Position numbers and translations under genes: made by a program. A stretch of DNA of 64,000 bases from Leishmania donovani (lineage: Eukaryota; Euglenozoa; Kinetoplastea; Trypanosomatida; Trypanosomatidae): NCBI RefSeq assembly GCF_000227135.1, contig NC_018263.1, positions 487,601 to 551,600 of the forward strand. The letters run 5' to 3'. Numbering within the stretch: position 1 is the first letter of the stretch; each line of letters starts with the position of its first letter. The notes below the pieces were generated by a model, which ran no database searches, was not told the DNA's origin, and saw only the letters and a list, made by a program, of their open reading frames with translations. Below are positions 28,708 to 40,312 of this stretch, in pieces.

Positions 28708-29160
28708 NNNNNNNNNNNNNNNNNNNNNNNNNNNNNNNNNNNNNNNNNNNNNNNNNNNNNNNNNNNNNNNNNNNNNNNNNNNNNNNNNNNNNNNNNNNNN
28801 NNNNNNNNNNNNNNNNNNNNNNNNNNNNNNNNNNNNNNNNNNNNNNNNNNNNNNNNNNNNNNNNNNNNNNNNNNNNNNNNNNNNNNNNNNNNNNNNNNNN
28901 NNNNNNNNNNNNNNNNNNNNNNNNNNNNNNNNNNNNNNNNNNNNNNNNNNNNNNNNNNNNNNNNNNNNNNNNNNNNNNNNNNNNNNNNNNNNNNNNNNNN
29001 NNNNNNNNNNNNNNNNNNNNNNNNNNNNNNNNNNNNNNNNNNNNNNNNNNNNNNNNNNNNNNNNNNNNNNNNNNNNNNNNNNNNNNNNNNNNNNNNNNNN
29101 NNNNNNNNNNNNNNNNNNNNNNNNNNNNNNNNNNNNNNNNNNNNNNNNNNNNNNNNNNNN
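28708..29160. other. Assembly gap of 453 N
   Basis: Lies within a very GC-rich block, probably hard to sequence. Confidence 0.95.
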
Positions 29161-29602
29161 GCCGATGGCGCGGCACGCGGCCGGCGAAGGGGGCGAGGAA
29201 GGACATGCAGAGGCCCATAGGACGCACGGCCCGGCTCCGCGGCAGGGCGGCTCGTCCTGGACGGCGAGGGTGCAGCTGTGGTGCATGGGCGGTAGGTGAG
29301 CTGCACATGCTGAAAAAGTAACTCTCATTCCATGTTGTCTGGCTCCTCTGTTTGCTGATCGTTACCCTGCTCATGATAGGCCGTCACTTTTCGGCGGCGG
29401 CGACGATGTCCCCTACACCTCCAAGCACGCTAACTAGGAGACCGAGAACAAAAAAAGGTATTCCACCGGTGTGTGCATGTCTTTGTGTACTCACTGTGTA
29501 AAGACCGTGTGCCATGCTCGACATTTATTTTCCCGCGCTCACTGGGCATATGCATACTCGCTTCATCCACACTTTTCCGGCTACTCCCTGTACGCCGCAG
29601 AG

Positions 29603-29605
<3 letters not shown>

Positions 29606-29636
<31 letters not shown>
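29606..29636. repeat. (TG)15 microsatellite
   Basis: Uninterrupted dinucleotide run in noncoding DNA. Confidence 0.95.
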
Positions 29637-29642
<6 letters not shown>

Positions 29643-30384
29643 GACGGAGGAAGGGAGGCACTGCGGAAAGAGAACAGCGACAATAGCAGACGAAAGCAGA
29701 AAAGCACTAAGCGTGCTGATGAGATGCAGACGAAAAGGAAAAAGATCGGGTGGATGGGGGTATGGATGCGGATGCGTGCGTACCCACGTCCACGACTGGC
29801 CCACAACATTAGTTCCCCACCCCTTCCCCTACGCACCGCTTCCGAAAATGTTAACCATTCAGAGGAGGAAGAAAAAAAGAGGAAAAGAGGAGCACCGGAT
29901 ACACAACAAACAGAATGCACACAAGCACCACGCAACCATGGTCTCATGGGCGGCTCTCTATGCAGGTGTGCAGATCCTCACGTGCGGGTCACAGCTGCAT
30001 CGCCCTTAGCAGCACCACAGCGCCTGCGCATTCGAAACAGTTTGTAAGCCCCCCCCCGCGTCTCGATTTTTTTTGGCGCTGTTCGCTCTTGCCTGCCTCT
30101 CTCACGTTCATCAGAGAAGCACCCGGGAAACACACACACGCCCACGAAATAGAGAGAGGGATACCACAGCGCGGCGGTGCAGCGGGAAGACAGGCGACAC
30201 ACCGCCATGGCAAATTTGCCTGTTAGGCAGTCTCGGCAAAGGGGGGCGAGGAGAGTGAAAATGCCTGGAGGACGCCGCGCCCCCTTCTCCCTCGCGGGAT
30301 CGGTGCATTCGCTCTGTTGGCCGCTCCCTAACTCCCTTTTCCTCCTTCGTCCTCATGTGCCCCTCATTCCCTGTTCGGACGTGC

Positions 30385-31024
30385 TTACAGCGACGAAAAG
30401 GCACAGGCGATGGCACACACCTGGATGGCCCAGACAGTGTCCAGGAGGCTGCAGCTGGTGACAAGCTCGCCCGCGATCTTGAACGGATGCACGTCCAAAG
30501 TCAGACGCGTGTGGTTGCCAGAGCGAATGGTGACCCTCTTTTGTTGGTGTTCCAGTTGATCGTCTGGCAGCACGGCTTCCGATGGCACGTGCCGGCCACC
30601 GCGCCCCATGGAATGCTGCCTAGCACCATCGCGAATGTGGCGATGAGGCACGTTGCGCCCGTGCACGCCTCAATAATAGCGACGATATACATGATCAGAC
30701 CATGGGCCATGAAAGCAATCGTGATTATGCAGAAGGACTCCGCAACCTTGCAGCTTAAGAGCAAGCGTTAGCAGACGGCGCGCGTGAAGTCGCGGTTGTA
30801 GTAGCCGGCCGAGTAGCACCCGATCCTCGTGCCTCAGGCGATAAAAGCACACACGCTCACACGCAGATTCTTCGTGCTACCCGTGACATCGTACAGCTTC
30901 GTCTTTCGGGCACTGCTGATCTCAAGCATGCCGATCGGAGCCGAAATGACAACGACCCGTAGTGCGATGGACCCTAGCACCGAGCAGGCGCCAAATGGTT
31001 GCCGAAGCGGGCGTACTCGCCCAT
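30385..31024 (-). pseudogene. Amastin-family pseudogene
   Basis: Amastins are four-span surface glycoproteins of Leishmania, many expressed in the amastigote. On the minus strand, pieces of one are scattered over frames: a membrane segment followed by ISAPIGMLEISSA, then YSAGYYNRDFTRAVC, then CKVAESFCIITIAFMAHGLI and AIIEACTGA, and in another frame a C-terminal hydrophobic span. At least two in-frame stops (TGA at 30834-30836, TAA at 30768-30770) and two frame changes (between the ATG at 31024 and the first span, and between about 30503 and 30560) break it. The CxTLWG signature region is lost. So it is a relic. It lies between the Cys-rich gene and the CFAP36-like gene, in the transcribed direction. 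Confidence 0.8.
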
Positions 31025-33342
31025 CTTATCCATCTCCTGCACGGCATCCTGGCTGCCGCGGTGAGAGTTTATTTCCCCTCACCCCTTTCGCCGTCTTGTG
31101 CGTCGAATCGAGCTAATCATCCTTTTCTGCAAGAAATTCGGTGTACATGAGACATTTTTGTCGAGGGGGGTCGGGGAGGCGTGCGGCCGAAGCGGAGCAA
31201 CCATCACTTCGACTCCATGTACGTGTATGCGCTGTATGGGCCACCAGCTAAGGTTGCTTTCCAATCATGCCCGGCACCTCCCTGGACGCAAAAAAAAAAA
31301 AACATAATCTCCTTCGTCAGTGTACGAAGGATGTCTCCTTAGCTGGAGAACAAGCGGGAGGCAAGAGAACTGAACTAACACAAAAAGTATCAAGAGGGAC
31401 AGAAGCGGAAAGCATAGAGAGCCAGGGACGGGTTTCCCCTAGGATGTAAGGAAACGTATTAAGCGTCGACGCAAATGGACACAGCAGGGCAAGTGGGGGG
31501 GGAGCGACAAGCAGGGGTATCACCCCCCTCTCCAAAAAAAAAATGGTCAAGTGATGATGCGCCGATGCGGGTGCCTTAGCCAGTGTACTTCCCACGCCCA
31601 ATACGAGCACGCATGGTTGTAGGAAGGAGAGTAGTGGTGGTGCCTGTGTGAGGGTGTCCGGCAATGCGAGCGGCACGTGAAGAAAAGGTCGAGAGAGTGA
31701 AACAGGAGAAGTGTGCATGTGCCGCATGTCACTGGTGCCAGGAAAAGCGGCAAAACAGCAACGAAACACAGAGCTGCAGTCGAGCAGCAACTGGGCGAGG
31801 AGAGCGCCAGTACGCCGAATATCTGTACTTCTGCTGGGCTACAAAGACAATCCGATGCACCGACGGGACTACGCCTGCCATCGCTACCGAAATGGTGCTT
31901 GTGCGTCACTCCTCGAATGCGTCGCATAGACTTGCCTTCGTGGTGAATGTTGCAACATGCAAAACTATACGACGAGGGCTGAAATCCCGCGACGCGCCGC
32001 GTTCTCTTCATGACGAGCCTCATACACCGCTTCGATTCCTGCCGTCTTCGCGGGCTTCCAGCAAGCTACGCGCGTCAGAGAACGAGTGCATATTCATATT
32101 CTGTCCGGCTAAGAGGCATACGGAGAAACGCTGAATTGCGCCACAGGACGGTGTCTACAACCACAGCACTCCTTCCCCCGCCCCTCCTCTCCTCCACGGA
32201 AAGGTAAATGGCCATTGCGAAAGCAAAGGGCGTCACGGGCGCTAAAAGCAAAACAAAAACAACAACAGCGAAAAAAAGAAAAAAAGTGGGAAGCATACAA
32301 AAGGGGAACAAAGAGAGAATGACAAGAGTGTCGTCGTCACGATTACTCCCACGTCACAGACAGACAGTGTAAGCCGGAGCACACGCGTCGTGGGGAGCGA
32401 GACACGACACGCCCTTCTGATCCCTTTCTCTGCTTACGTTTCCAAAAGAAGAATATACATCCTCCCCCTTCTCTCTCTTCTCTCCTCTCCGCCTCTGTCT
32501 CACAAGCGAAACGATAGAAAAAAAAAGTCGCCCTCCTTCACTAGTGCGATGTTATTAGGTCATTGTCAAAGCAGGTCACTCAATGCGGGTGGTACGGCCA
32601 AGGGAGGGAGGGGGGGGGGGGGCAGCGGAAAGCATTCGAGTCCGGAAATGGACCCACAAGCGCGGGGGCGAGAAGAAAAAGAGAAGCCGCATCGCCAACA
32701 CCAGAATCAAACAAACACATATGGGCAGGAGGGGACACCGGTAAGTACCATGAGGGAGAACTCAAACAAAAAGGAAAAACAGAAGAAAAAAGGAAGCATA
32801 TCAGTGGACCACATCACGGCACGTGATCGGTGAAAACCAAATGCCGAAGCTACATGTTTCCAGAGAAAGGGCCGCAGAGACGGTGGAGGCGGGAAAGGGA
32901 TGGGGGGAGGGTGAGAAACGGGCCAGGGGCAAAAACGATGGTGGGGAGCGTCGGCTCGCGCGCGCAGTGCAGGAAACAGAGAGCGCGTCAACGCCATGGC
33001 CCGCATTCTTCTTCAGTGACCCGATGCGAGCTCTAAGGAAAAGGCAGAGAGCACAAAGGGGTGCTACTGATCGCCCTCCGCGCTCTGACGCTGCACCCTC
33101 AACAGCCAGCAGAACTTATCGAAGTGTGCTGCATCCTGCACGGGACTCCGGGCGCGAACGAAAAAAAAAACAGGGATACAACAGATACTGGCTTGCCCGT
33201 ACCCCCTCCACTCCACAACTTCTCCCCCGCCCCTCAACACCGTAGATAGGGTCCGAGCGAAGCAATGGGATAAGAACAACATGCAGAACTATCACACCGT
33301 ATGACGACAAACCCGCGGCGAGGAGAGGAGCAAGAGAGCGCA
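31025..33342 (-). other. Noncoding stretch upstream of the amastin relic
   Basis: No gene supported. Purine- and A-rich on the plus strand, with a run of 13 G at 32610-32622 and A-runs near 31291-31302 and 31528-31541. Part of it should be the 3' UTR of the CFAP36-like gene. Confidence 0.5.
32610..32622 (+). repeat. Run of 13 G
   Basis: Homopolymer in noncoding DNA, within a GGGA-rich stretch that could form a quadruplex. Confidence 0.9.
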
Positions 33343-34695
33343 TCAACCACTGCTCTTCCGCGCTTCACCTATGAGGTCACCGCGCAGCCGGCGAGCGATT
33401 TCGACGGTCACTGATTGCGCGGCGCCGGTGGCAGCCAATGCTGCGGAAGACGACGTGGCCGTCGAAGAGCTGTTGTTTTGCAGGAACGTGCTGAGCTGCT
33501 CTTGACGCGAGGCACGGTTGCGGGCAAGGAGCTTTTCACGCTGCTCTCGCATGTACTGGGCACGCTTTTCAAGCTCCTCGTTTGTGGGTGCCGGTGCCGG
33601 CGCCGGCGTTGCTGAGACGGCGGTACCGTGTGCCGGATGCGCCGGTGCGCTGGGAGTCGATTTAGAGACGCTTGCAGTCACTGTGGACGGAATAGCAGGC
33701 AAGGCAGCCTGGCGCTGACCAATGGAGGGCAACGCAGGTACGCTGACCGGCGCGGCCACAGGTGCGGACTCCGCAGCGGCCACCGACGCCGGCGCAGCGG
33801 CAACTTGCTGCGCCGGAAGAGGAAAAGGCGACTCAGGTGAATTGAAATCCGCCTTCTGCGGCTCGGCCTCCTCGCACCCCTTCTGCCCCGTCCCCGGCAT
33901 TGCGAGGTCATGAATCGGCTGAAGTTGCGATTTCTTCTGCTTGTTAATGGATTCGACGTGATTCTGTCGGCAGTGCTCGCCGTCGGAGAGCTTCTGAGCG
34001 GGCTGCGTCTGCAGGGCAGCCTCCAGCTGCGCCTTCTCACGGTTTGCTTGGTGTTCGACAGCAGCCATTTGTAGATCTGCATCCTCCTGTATGCAAGCCT
34101 TCTTGTACGCCTGTACTTGCTGCTGTGCATGGTCATCCTGCAACGACACTTCGATGGCGCGTCGCAGCGCATCGTCCTCGTTTACGTCGCCGTTGAGGTC
34201 GATGGCGCGCTGCACGCGAGCCGGGGCCGGGGTTTCCTTCTCGACTTCCTCCGCTGACAGCGCTGCACCGCCGTCCCCGCATACCTTATCTGAAGAGAGA
34301 GCGGCGTTTGCCAGAATGTCAAGCTCCAAGTTGCGCTTCACCATCATGGTGTGAAAGCGCGAGAAGTTGTCCGCATTAAAGATCTGCTTCAGCAATTTCT
34401 TCGCAGCTTGTTGCTCGGACCGGCCCTCGGACGTCTGCGCACTCACCACGAGGGAGCTCTGCAGGGCCTCCACGGCCGTCTCCATCGACACCCCCAGCTC
34501 CATCAAGAAGCACGTCAGCAAGGAGTCGATGAGCTTCTTGAATTTGTTGTGCACCACCGTGTACTCCAACTGCATCTCTGACTCGTTACTGAAGATGCAG
34601 CAGTTATCGTCGACAAAGTTGTCGATCGGCGTCAGCCATATCGGCGACGCGGAAAACTGCACGAGGGCCTCCGTGATCCACCGGCTCTCCGTCAT
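33343..34695 (-). CDS. CFAP36/CCDC104-like protein with BART domain and UIM
   Basis: Predicted 450 residues. The N-terminal 115 or so residues resemble the BART-like domain of CFAP36: WITEALVQFSASPIWLTPID, then NFVDDNCCIFSNESEMQLEY, then a YTVVHNKFKKLIDSLL helix and LMELGVS. CFAP36 is a ciliary protein whose BART domain binds the small GTPase ARL3 in animals. Near residues 172-188 a ubiquitin-interacting motif is seen (EDDALRRAIEVSL). After it come helix-rich and Ala/Pro/Ser-rich low-complexity stretches and a final basic coiled segment (KRAQYMREQREKLLARNRAS). The start at 34695 (MTESRWITEALVQF) fits the domain; the 83 upstream codons look noncoding. Flagellar localisation is inferred from the family. 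Confidence 0.78.
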   Translation of the reverse strand: MTESRWITEALVQFSASPIWLTPIDNFVDDNCCIFSNESEMQLEYTVVHNKFKKLIDSLLTCFLMELGVSMETAVEALQSSLVVSAQTSEGRSEQQAAKKLLKQIFNADNFSRFHTMMVKRNLELDILANAALSSDKVCGDGGAALSAEEVEKETPAPARVQRAIDLNGDVNEDDALRRAIEVSLQDDHAQQQVQAYKKACIQEDADLQMAAVEHQANREKAQLEAALQTQPAQKLSDGEHCRQNHVESINKQKKSQLQPIHDLAMPGTGQKGCEEAEPQKADFNSPESPFPLPAQQVAAAPASVAAAESAPVAAPVSVPALPSIGQRQAALPAIPSTVTASVSKSTPSAPAHPAHGTAVSATPAPAPAPTNEELEKRAQYMREQREKLLARNRASRQEQLSTFLQNNSSSTATSSSAALAATGAAQSVTVEIARRLRGDLIGEARKSSG

Positions 34696-36257
34696 TGTGA
34701 GCGACACGATGTACGTACCGGCCTCCAAGCGCACTCGGTGCCACCACAGTGACCACGTCAAAGCCGTTGAACGACACCACACGACGATCGGAAGTTCTTT
34801 TCGATGTGAGTGAGAAGACAGGCGAAAAGAGGAAGTCCCAAGAGCGCGTCTCCTCCCTAGTCCTACTCGGGCAACGTTGTGGCTGACAACACACAACGCT
34901 CTGCGGCTTCCCCGCTGGCAAGTTCGCACGAAACCACAGCACACGTACGCAGCGTCTGACGTATACGCGGAGCCGAGCTCACCGCGTTCGTGTGAGACGA
35001 ACTTATGAAAGTGGTGGCTAACGAAGATGAGTTTGAGGTGTCGTGTAGACGTGCGAGCAGCCGACTAACGAGACAGAACAGCGAAACGGAAAGAACAACA
35101 AAAAAAACGCGAGAGAACCGAGGAGAGGGGGGGAGCATACACGCGTGATGAGGTGGTCGGCAGTGTACAGTACCGGCACAAGAGAGGCGGCGGGGGAGGG
35201 CGAAGAGCGAAAAATGCGTCACACCGCGTGAGGGAAGGATGGAAAGGAGGCCAACGGAAAGCGTCGGAAGCCAGAGCACCGGCAAATTTCGAAATACGTG
35301 CCAAGACAAAGGGGCTTTGAGCGCTCCCGCTGTGCAGTATGTACCTCAGGGATGATTCTGGTACGGATTCGGGTAGTGACAGAGACGTACGATATGCAGG
35401 CAATATCGGATTGTAGAAGAAACAGCGTAAGACGGGCTGCACGACTCTCTAAACGTACAGAAGGCGACAAACAACCACGTGAGCAACGGAGATAAAAGGA
35501 GGGCAGAGGGTGTGTTGTGATAGCATTGAATGGCATCGAGGTAAGCGTGAGTAGAGTTACAGGTGCACTGTGAGGGAATCAGCACGCGGGAATGCTGCAT
35601 GTACCACCTGCTCTTCTAAACGTATGACAACCAGCAGCTTTTTTTTTCCATCAGCACTTGGGCCGTCACTCCTGTTTTCGTTGTTTTTCTTTACTTCATG
35701 CGAGCGCGTGTGTCTGTGAAGAGCCGGTTGGCAGCCAAGGGTGACTATTCGTGTGCTCGGGGAAGAAGGAAACGGCTTCAACCACAAGGGCGTGACAATT
35801 GAATGGGATGGGAGAAACAGGCGTGGTCCGATAAGCCGACACCCCTGGCCTCTACCAAATTTCCACCCCCCTCCCACCCGCAGCCCGCCCCCCCCCCCAG
35901 ACACACATACACACACCTTTCACTTACGTGTGTATGCGCGCATGCGCTAAGTAGTGTGACCTGCGCACACTGCCGGCGCAGACAGTGAAGAGGCTCACCC
36001 GCGCATGACAGTGGGTGAAAGAGAGTCAGACACGAGGAAGGGAACGGGGAGTTCAGCAGTCAATATGGGGCTAGAAACAACAAAGGCATGAAAAACGCAC
36101 GCCCACACAATGCCAGCGTTGTTCTCTTATCCCCCCTCCACCCACCCCGGACCCCCCCCCCGAAAAAAGGAAAAGAAAACATCACAACACAAATGACCCC
36201 GCACGGGAACCTTAGTGAGAACCGGTTTGGGTTTCTTGCTCCTCAGTGTCGCAGCCG
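34696..36257 (-). other. Intergenic region
   Basis: No gene seen. It contains C-runs (35879-35899, 36150-36162) and CA repeats near 35902-35917. Expected to hold the 3' UTR of the large RanBP2-type gene and the splice signals of the CFAP36-like gene. Confidence 0.55.
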
Positions 36258-38876
36258 CTAAGCTGTGACGACGTCGTCATCGCTGTCGTCAGGAACTTCA
36301 TCTGCCTCTGACTCATCGCATGCCTCTGCCAACTCAGGAGTGTCCGCCAAGAGGGTGATGTTGCTCTCCCATCTCGAAAAGCAGTCTGCCAAGGATGCAC
36401 TGCAATACGTACACTTCTCCTGGATGTCTATCGGCGTATCACGAAAGCACCTCGGACACGTCGCCGTTGTGCTAAGTGACTCCAGACGTCGTCGTGCACC
36501 GCACTCGGGGCACTCCGTCACACGCGAGCGATTGAAAAGACCACACTCGCACTTCCACCTGGATGGATAATGTGTCGCCGTTGGTGCCCGTTGTGCGTTG
36601 CACTTGGGGCAGTGCGTGCGGACAGGGATTTCGCCTCCCGAAAAGACGGGTGTTGTGCACACCTCGCACAGCCACACCTCTTCCTGCAGGTCGAATTGCC
36701 GTATCGCGCGGCACCCTTCGCAGCGCAACGCGTTTCGAGTGCGGTGGCCGTGGCCACAGGCATCGCACGTCCACTCCACATCACGCAGACGAGCGCGGCA
36801 GCGGTAGCACGCAGTCTTCTCAAAGTGGTTCGGGGCGCTGCACACAGCGCATGAGATGCTCGTGCTCAGCGCGCTGTCGTCCGAGACAGTGGTACCTCTC
36901 TCCGCCGTCTCGCACGGTGTGCGTGGTAGGCCGCACTGCAAACACACTGCGTTTGCGGCATCGTTACCCCACTCGCACTCCTGGCATGTCCACGGACAAA
37001 CACTCTCCCGTCGCTCATTGCACCCCAGGCACAAACTACGGTCGTTTCGGTTGGTGCTGCAGCAGTGATCACACAGCCAATACCCGTAGGGGACCTCCCG
37101 TCTGTGTCCGCAGCACTGGTGCTGCGTCACGCGCAGCAGCTTCCGGCAATATGGGCACTGCCAGTCTCCCTCAGCAGTTGCTGGCATAATCATCACATCA
37201 ACTACGTCCTTGAGCGCCGCAGGATCGCTGGAGACGGCGGACGACGTCACATCGGTGCTCGGCGAACTGGCAGAGGCCGGCATCACAGCGAGCTCTTTCT
37301 TGTTCCTGAGCCGCATGGCATCGCGTGACTCGAGGCAAATGTCGCAGAAGGTGACGTTGCGGCGATGCGCCACGTTGCAGGTGAAGCACCACCACGCGTT
37401 GTCGGGAAGTTTCACCGCCACCCGAGGCTGTTTATCGTCCGCGTGCACCGGTGAGAATGGTGGCGATGGAGAGAGCGAGGATGGCTCTTGAGTGTCATGG
37501 CGCAACCCCCTCGCTGTCGCTGCGGTCCCTGAAGTACGCGCGGCTTCCAAGAGCTCGGTCGCCTGGGCGACGGTCTTCGAGTGCAGCATCCCTGCAGAGT
37601 CAGCAGCAAGGGCCACGTTGATGGTGTCACCAAGTGCGCTCTCTGAAAGCGGCGGCGTAGGCAGGGTCGCCTCCTCCGCGCCGGGGCGCTTTTCCCTCGC
37701 TAGCAGAAGGGATTCCGTGGGTGCCATGCAGGCGGCGCAAAGCTCCCACCGGACGTCATTCCAGCCGCGACAAGCCGTGCATCGCACAACAGAGTTCGAG
37801 TACCTCTGCCGTCGTTCACGACCGCAGCCACGGCACTTCACCGCAAACACGCTGTTTTGTACGCCTGCGTCGCAGCAATGGCACGTCCACGCCAATGGAC
37901 GGTCCGCGAAGCATGAAGGGCATTGCGTCGCTGCTCGAGGGCAGAAATGGTCGCAGGCTGGGCACACCCAATCCTGGACACCGCCGAAAGACGCGCGACA
38001 CTGGTCGCAAATGAACTTTTCCCGCTGCGCCCTGGCGACACCGGCTCGGTCTGCGTGTGGCTGCGCGGAAGCGCCGGTTTGACGATTGGTGTGAGAGCAG
38101 TTCTGGCATACCCACGCAGTGGGCGCGATGGCGACGTGGCGTAACGGCGGGAACGCAGACCGGTACGAGGTCACCGCTGGCGCCTCACACTTGCGGCACG
38201 TCGCAGAAGACGAGGTCAGTGAGTTGTACGTGTGGCAGGCACAGCATAACCACTCCAGCGCACGCAGCAGGTAATCGCCGCGCTTCCCTCGACGGATGGT
38301 GGCAAACGGCTCCGCCGCTGCATTTGGCGCCCGCGAATCGGTCACGGATGCGGCTGCTTCATCGACCCGCACAGGCGACCCGGAAATCTCTCGGCCCCCG
38401 AGACCATCTTGCACGTGTGCTGACATCCCTGAACGAGGCGCCACGCCAGGAGGCGGTTGCGGGCGCCCGCCGCCCAAAGTCTGTACCTCCGTGCCGAGTG
38501 TGTCGCCCGCGCCTCCTCCTTCGGTGGCAGGAGTGTCGCATTGTGAGGGGCGGCAGCTTCTGCTCTCCGTGCCGGCAGTTGTGCTGTGCGATTGTTCGTC
38601 GCCACCTGCCACATCCTCGCAGCTCTTAGCGAGCGAAGATGTAGATGCGGGGTGAAAGGCATCCTGTATCAACATGCGAACAAGCATGTCCTCCTGTGCC
38701 GGTGACTGATGCGCACTTGCATCGGACGGCCTTGAATTGTAGTCGCGATTCCATCGCCACGGAACCGAAAGAGTCTGAAGGCGATGACGGCGAAGGAGAG
38801 GCGGGATCGCTGGTGGTGCTCTCAAGGTGGCACGCAGAAGCGCTGAGTGTTGGTACAGCGACTGGGGAGCCTGCAT
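36258..38876 (-). CDS. Multi-finger RanBP2-type zinc protein (872 residues)
   Basis: About 14 paired CxxC...CxxC units can be counted, many with the W-x-C-x2-C...N...C-x2-C layout of RanBP2-type fingers, for example WLCCACHTYNSLTSSSATCR, WWCFTCNVAHRRNVTFCDIC, WLCDHCCSTNRNDRSLCLGC, WTCQECEWGNDAANAVCLQC and WKCECGLFNRSRVTECPECG. Such fingers bind single-stranded RNA or ubiquitin. The N-terminus (MQAPQSLYQHSALLRATLRA) is rich in Arg, Leu and Ser and lacks acidic residues, as in mitochondrial presequences. The frame reaches a GTG at 38957, but 38876 is the first ATG. The tail is acidic (DESEADEVPDDSDDDVVTA). The next gene upstream on the same strand is a shorter protein of the same type, so the two may be related by duplication. 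Mitochondrial RNA binding is inferred. Confidence 0.8.
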   Translation of the reverse strand: MQAPQSLYQHSALLRATLRAPPAIPPLLRRHRLQTLSVPWRWNRDYNSRPSDASAHQSPAQEDMLVRMLIQDAFHPASTSSLAKSCEDVAGGDEQSHSTTAGTESRSCRPSQCDTPATEGGGAGDTLGTEVQTLGGGRPQPPPGVAPRSGMSAHVQDGLGGREISGSPVRVDEAAASVTDSRAPNAAAEPFATIRRGKRGDYLLRALEWLCCACHTYNSLTSSSATCRKCEAPAVTSYRSAFPPLRHVAIAPTAWVCQNCSHTNRQTGASAQPHADRAGVARAQREKFICDQCRASFGGVQDWVCPACDHFCPRAATQCPSCFADRPLAWTCHCCDAGVQNSVFAVKCRGCGRERRQRYSNSVVRCTACRGWNDVRWELCAACMAPTESLLLAREKRPGAEEATLPTPPLSESALGDTINVALAADSAGMLHSKTVAQATELLEAARTSGTAATARGLRHDTQEPSSLSPSPPFSPVHADDKQPRVAVKLPDNAWWCFTCNVAHRRNVTFCDICLESRDAMRLRNKKELAVMPASASSPSTDVTSSAVSSDPAALKDVVDVMIMPATAEGDWQCPYCRKLLRVTQHQCCGHRREVPYGYWLCDHCCSTNRNDRSLCLGCNERRESVCPWTCQECEWGNDAANAVCLQCGLPRTPCETAERGTTVSDDSALSTSISCAVCSAPNHFEKTACYRCRARLRDVEWTCDACGHGHRTRNALRCEGCRAIRQFDLQEEVWLCEVCTTPVFSGGEIPVRTHCPKCNAQRAPTATHYPSRWKCECGLFNRSRVTECPECGARRRLESLSTTATCPRCFRDTPIDIQEKCTYCSASLADCFSRWESNITLLADTPELAEACDESEADEVPDDSDDDVVTA

Positions 38877-40312
38877 CGGTGCAGCGAGCAGCAGGTCGAT
38901 AGACCTCCTTGTCCCTGTTCCTTTTTCTCTGCGCCAAGCTAAGTGGGTCGCTTTCACAGCAGGCAGCGTATGCGGACGTATCGCTGGCCCGCAGGCGCGC
39001 TAGGCGATTCTGATGGCAGTGGAGACAACGGGTCAGTGTCCGGCATGGCCACGCGCGGTGGTCATCGAAGGGGTCGATGCAGAAGGGAGGGGAAGAGTGA
39101 ATCGACAAGATAAGTTCACAACACCTTTCGCGGTCAGAAGGGGCGGGAGGGCGGAGCAGAGAGGTAGAGGTGCATCCCATCAGTCACCAGGATCCCTCGT
39201 CACGACAGCGAGCAAAGCGGGAGAGCGGGACCGTCACTGCTCGCGCGGGCATACACACACACACACACACAGAGATATGTTTCGCTTGCTCTTGGCCTGA
39301 TGCGCATCGTCAAGCATAACACAGCAGCGAGCTCCAAGCACGTGCATGGCTTGAAGATGAAGTTTGCACCCTACTGCATGCTACCAGAGTGCTGCCCTTG
39401 CAGCTACGATCAAAGACCATGGCGCTGGCTTGATGTGCCACAGCCGTTCGCTTGTTTGTCTTCCTCGCCTTTCAGAAGGGTGTGGCCCCTTCGGCCTCAG
39501 CAAAGGAAGACAAAGGCCGGCAAACGAAAGCACCACAGGTGCGCACACGGACGCGCACGCACCCAGAAAAGCATTTTGACCGCATCACAGGACATGCTTC
39601 CCTTCTCGTCTGCGTGCAGCACTACACGCGTCACATAGCAGGGCCGCTTTGCTCCTGCTGCCTTCGTAAAAGGACGGCGGTATATCGCTTAGATGGAGCG
39701 TCGGGCACGAAGCACACGCTCAGGGGTGTTGGTATCCGACGTTCCCCGCTCCGTGTAGACCTCCTCTCCCACTCCTCGCACCTCCCCAGAAAACAAACAC
39801 GAAGGAGGAGGTTCGCACGCCCTACTTTCCCAGCGTTGCTTGCCTTTGTCTGCAACGCCACCTGCGCAGAGACGCGGTCGACCACGCGCAGTGGTAGTGG
39901 TCGTGGTGGTGGTGGGAAGGGCAAGTCTGTATGCTTTCACGTCGTCTGCGCGCTGCTTCCAAGGGCGCGGTGGGGCGATGGGGGAGAGGAGCGGGAGGGG
40001 TCTGAAGAGCTTGTAAGTTCCAAATCGAATACACAACAACGAGCGCCCCTGTGGCACTCTCCATAAGGCCGCTGCCGCCTTGCGTGTTGTCATCATATCT
40101 TGTCCTCCTCTTCTCCTTTGTCCCCCCCCCCACCCCGGGGTCAGCGGCGAAGACGGAAGACGAATCTCTTCGTGGCCGGAAAGCCAAAAGTGTCTCTGCG
40201 GAGTAGCGGTCGTGCAGTCGCGTCATCTGCGCCTCATCGGGGTGCAGCAATGCCGCACATCGCAACATGCGGGAACATAGAGACAGAAGAGTACACGGCG
40301 AGGGCGCCTTTC
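38877..40312 (-). other. Intergenic region between the two RanBP2-type genes
   Basis: No gene seen. It includes an (AC)9 repeat at 39253-39271 and GGTGGT/GTGGTG runs near 39890-39915. Confidence 0.55.
39253..39271. repeat. (AC)9 microsatellite
   Basis: Dinucleotide run between the two RanBP2-type genes. Confidence 0.9.

Larger units (their letters stand above)
28027..30384 (-). other. Gene-poor stretch with a GC-rich block and an N gap
   Basis: No gene supported. The open frames that cross the gap exist only because N is read as X. Around 28600-28707 and 29161-29290 the sequence is very GC-rich and unlike its surroundings. A (TG)15 repeat lies at 29606-29636. Confidence 0.5.

Noticed and set aside
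28324..29374. Several 190-334 codon frames on both strands across the N gap
   Set aside because: More than 150 residues are X from the gap; the real parts have no domain pattern.
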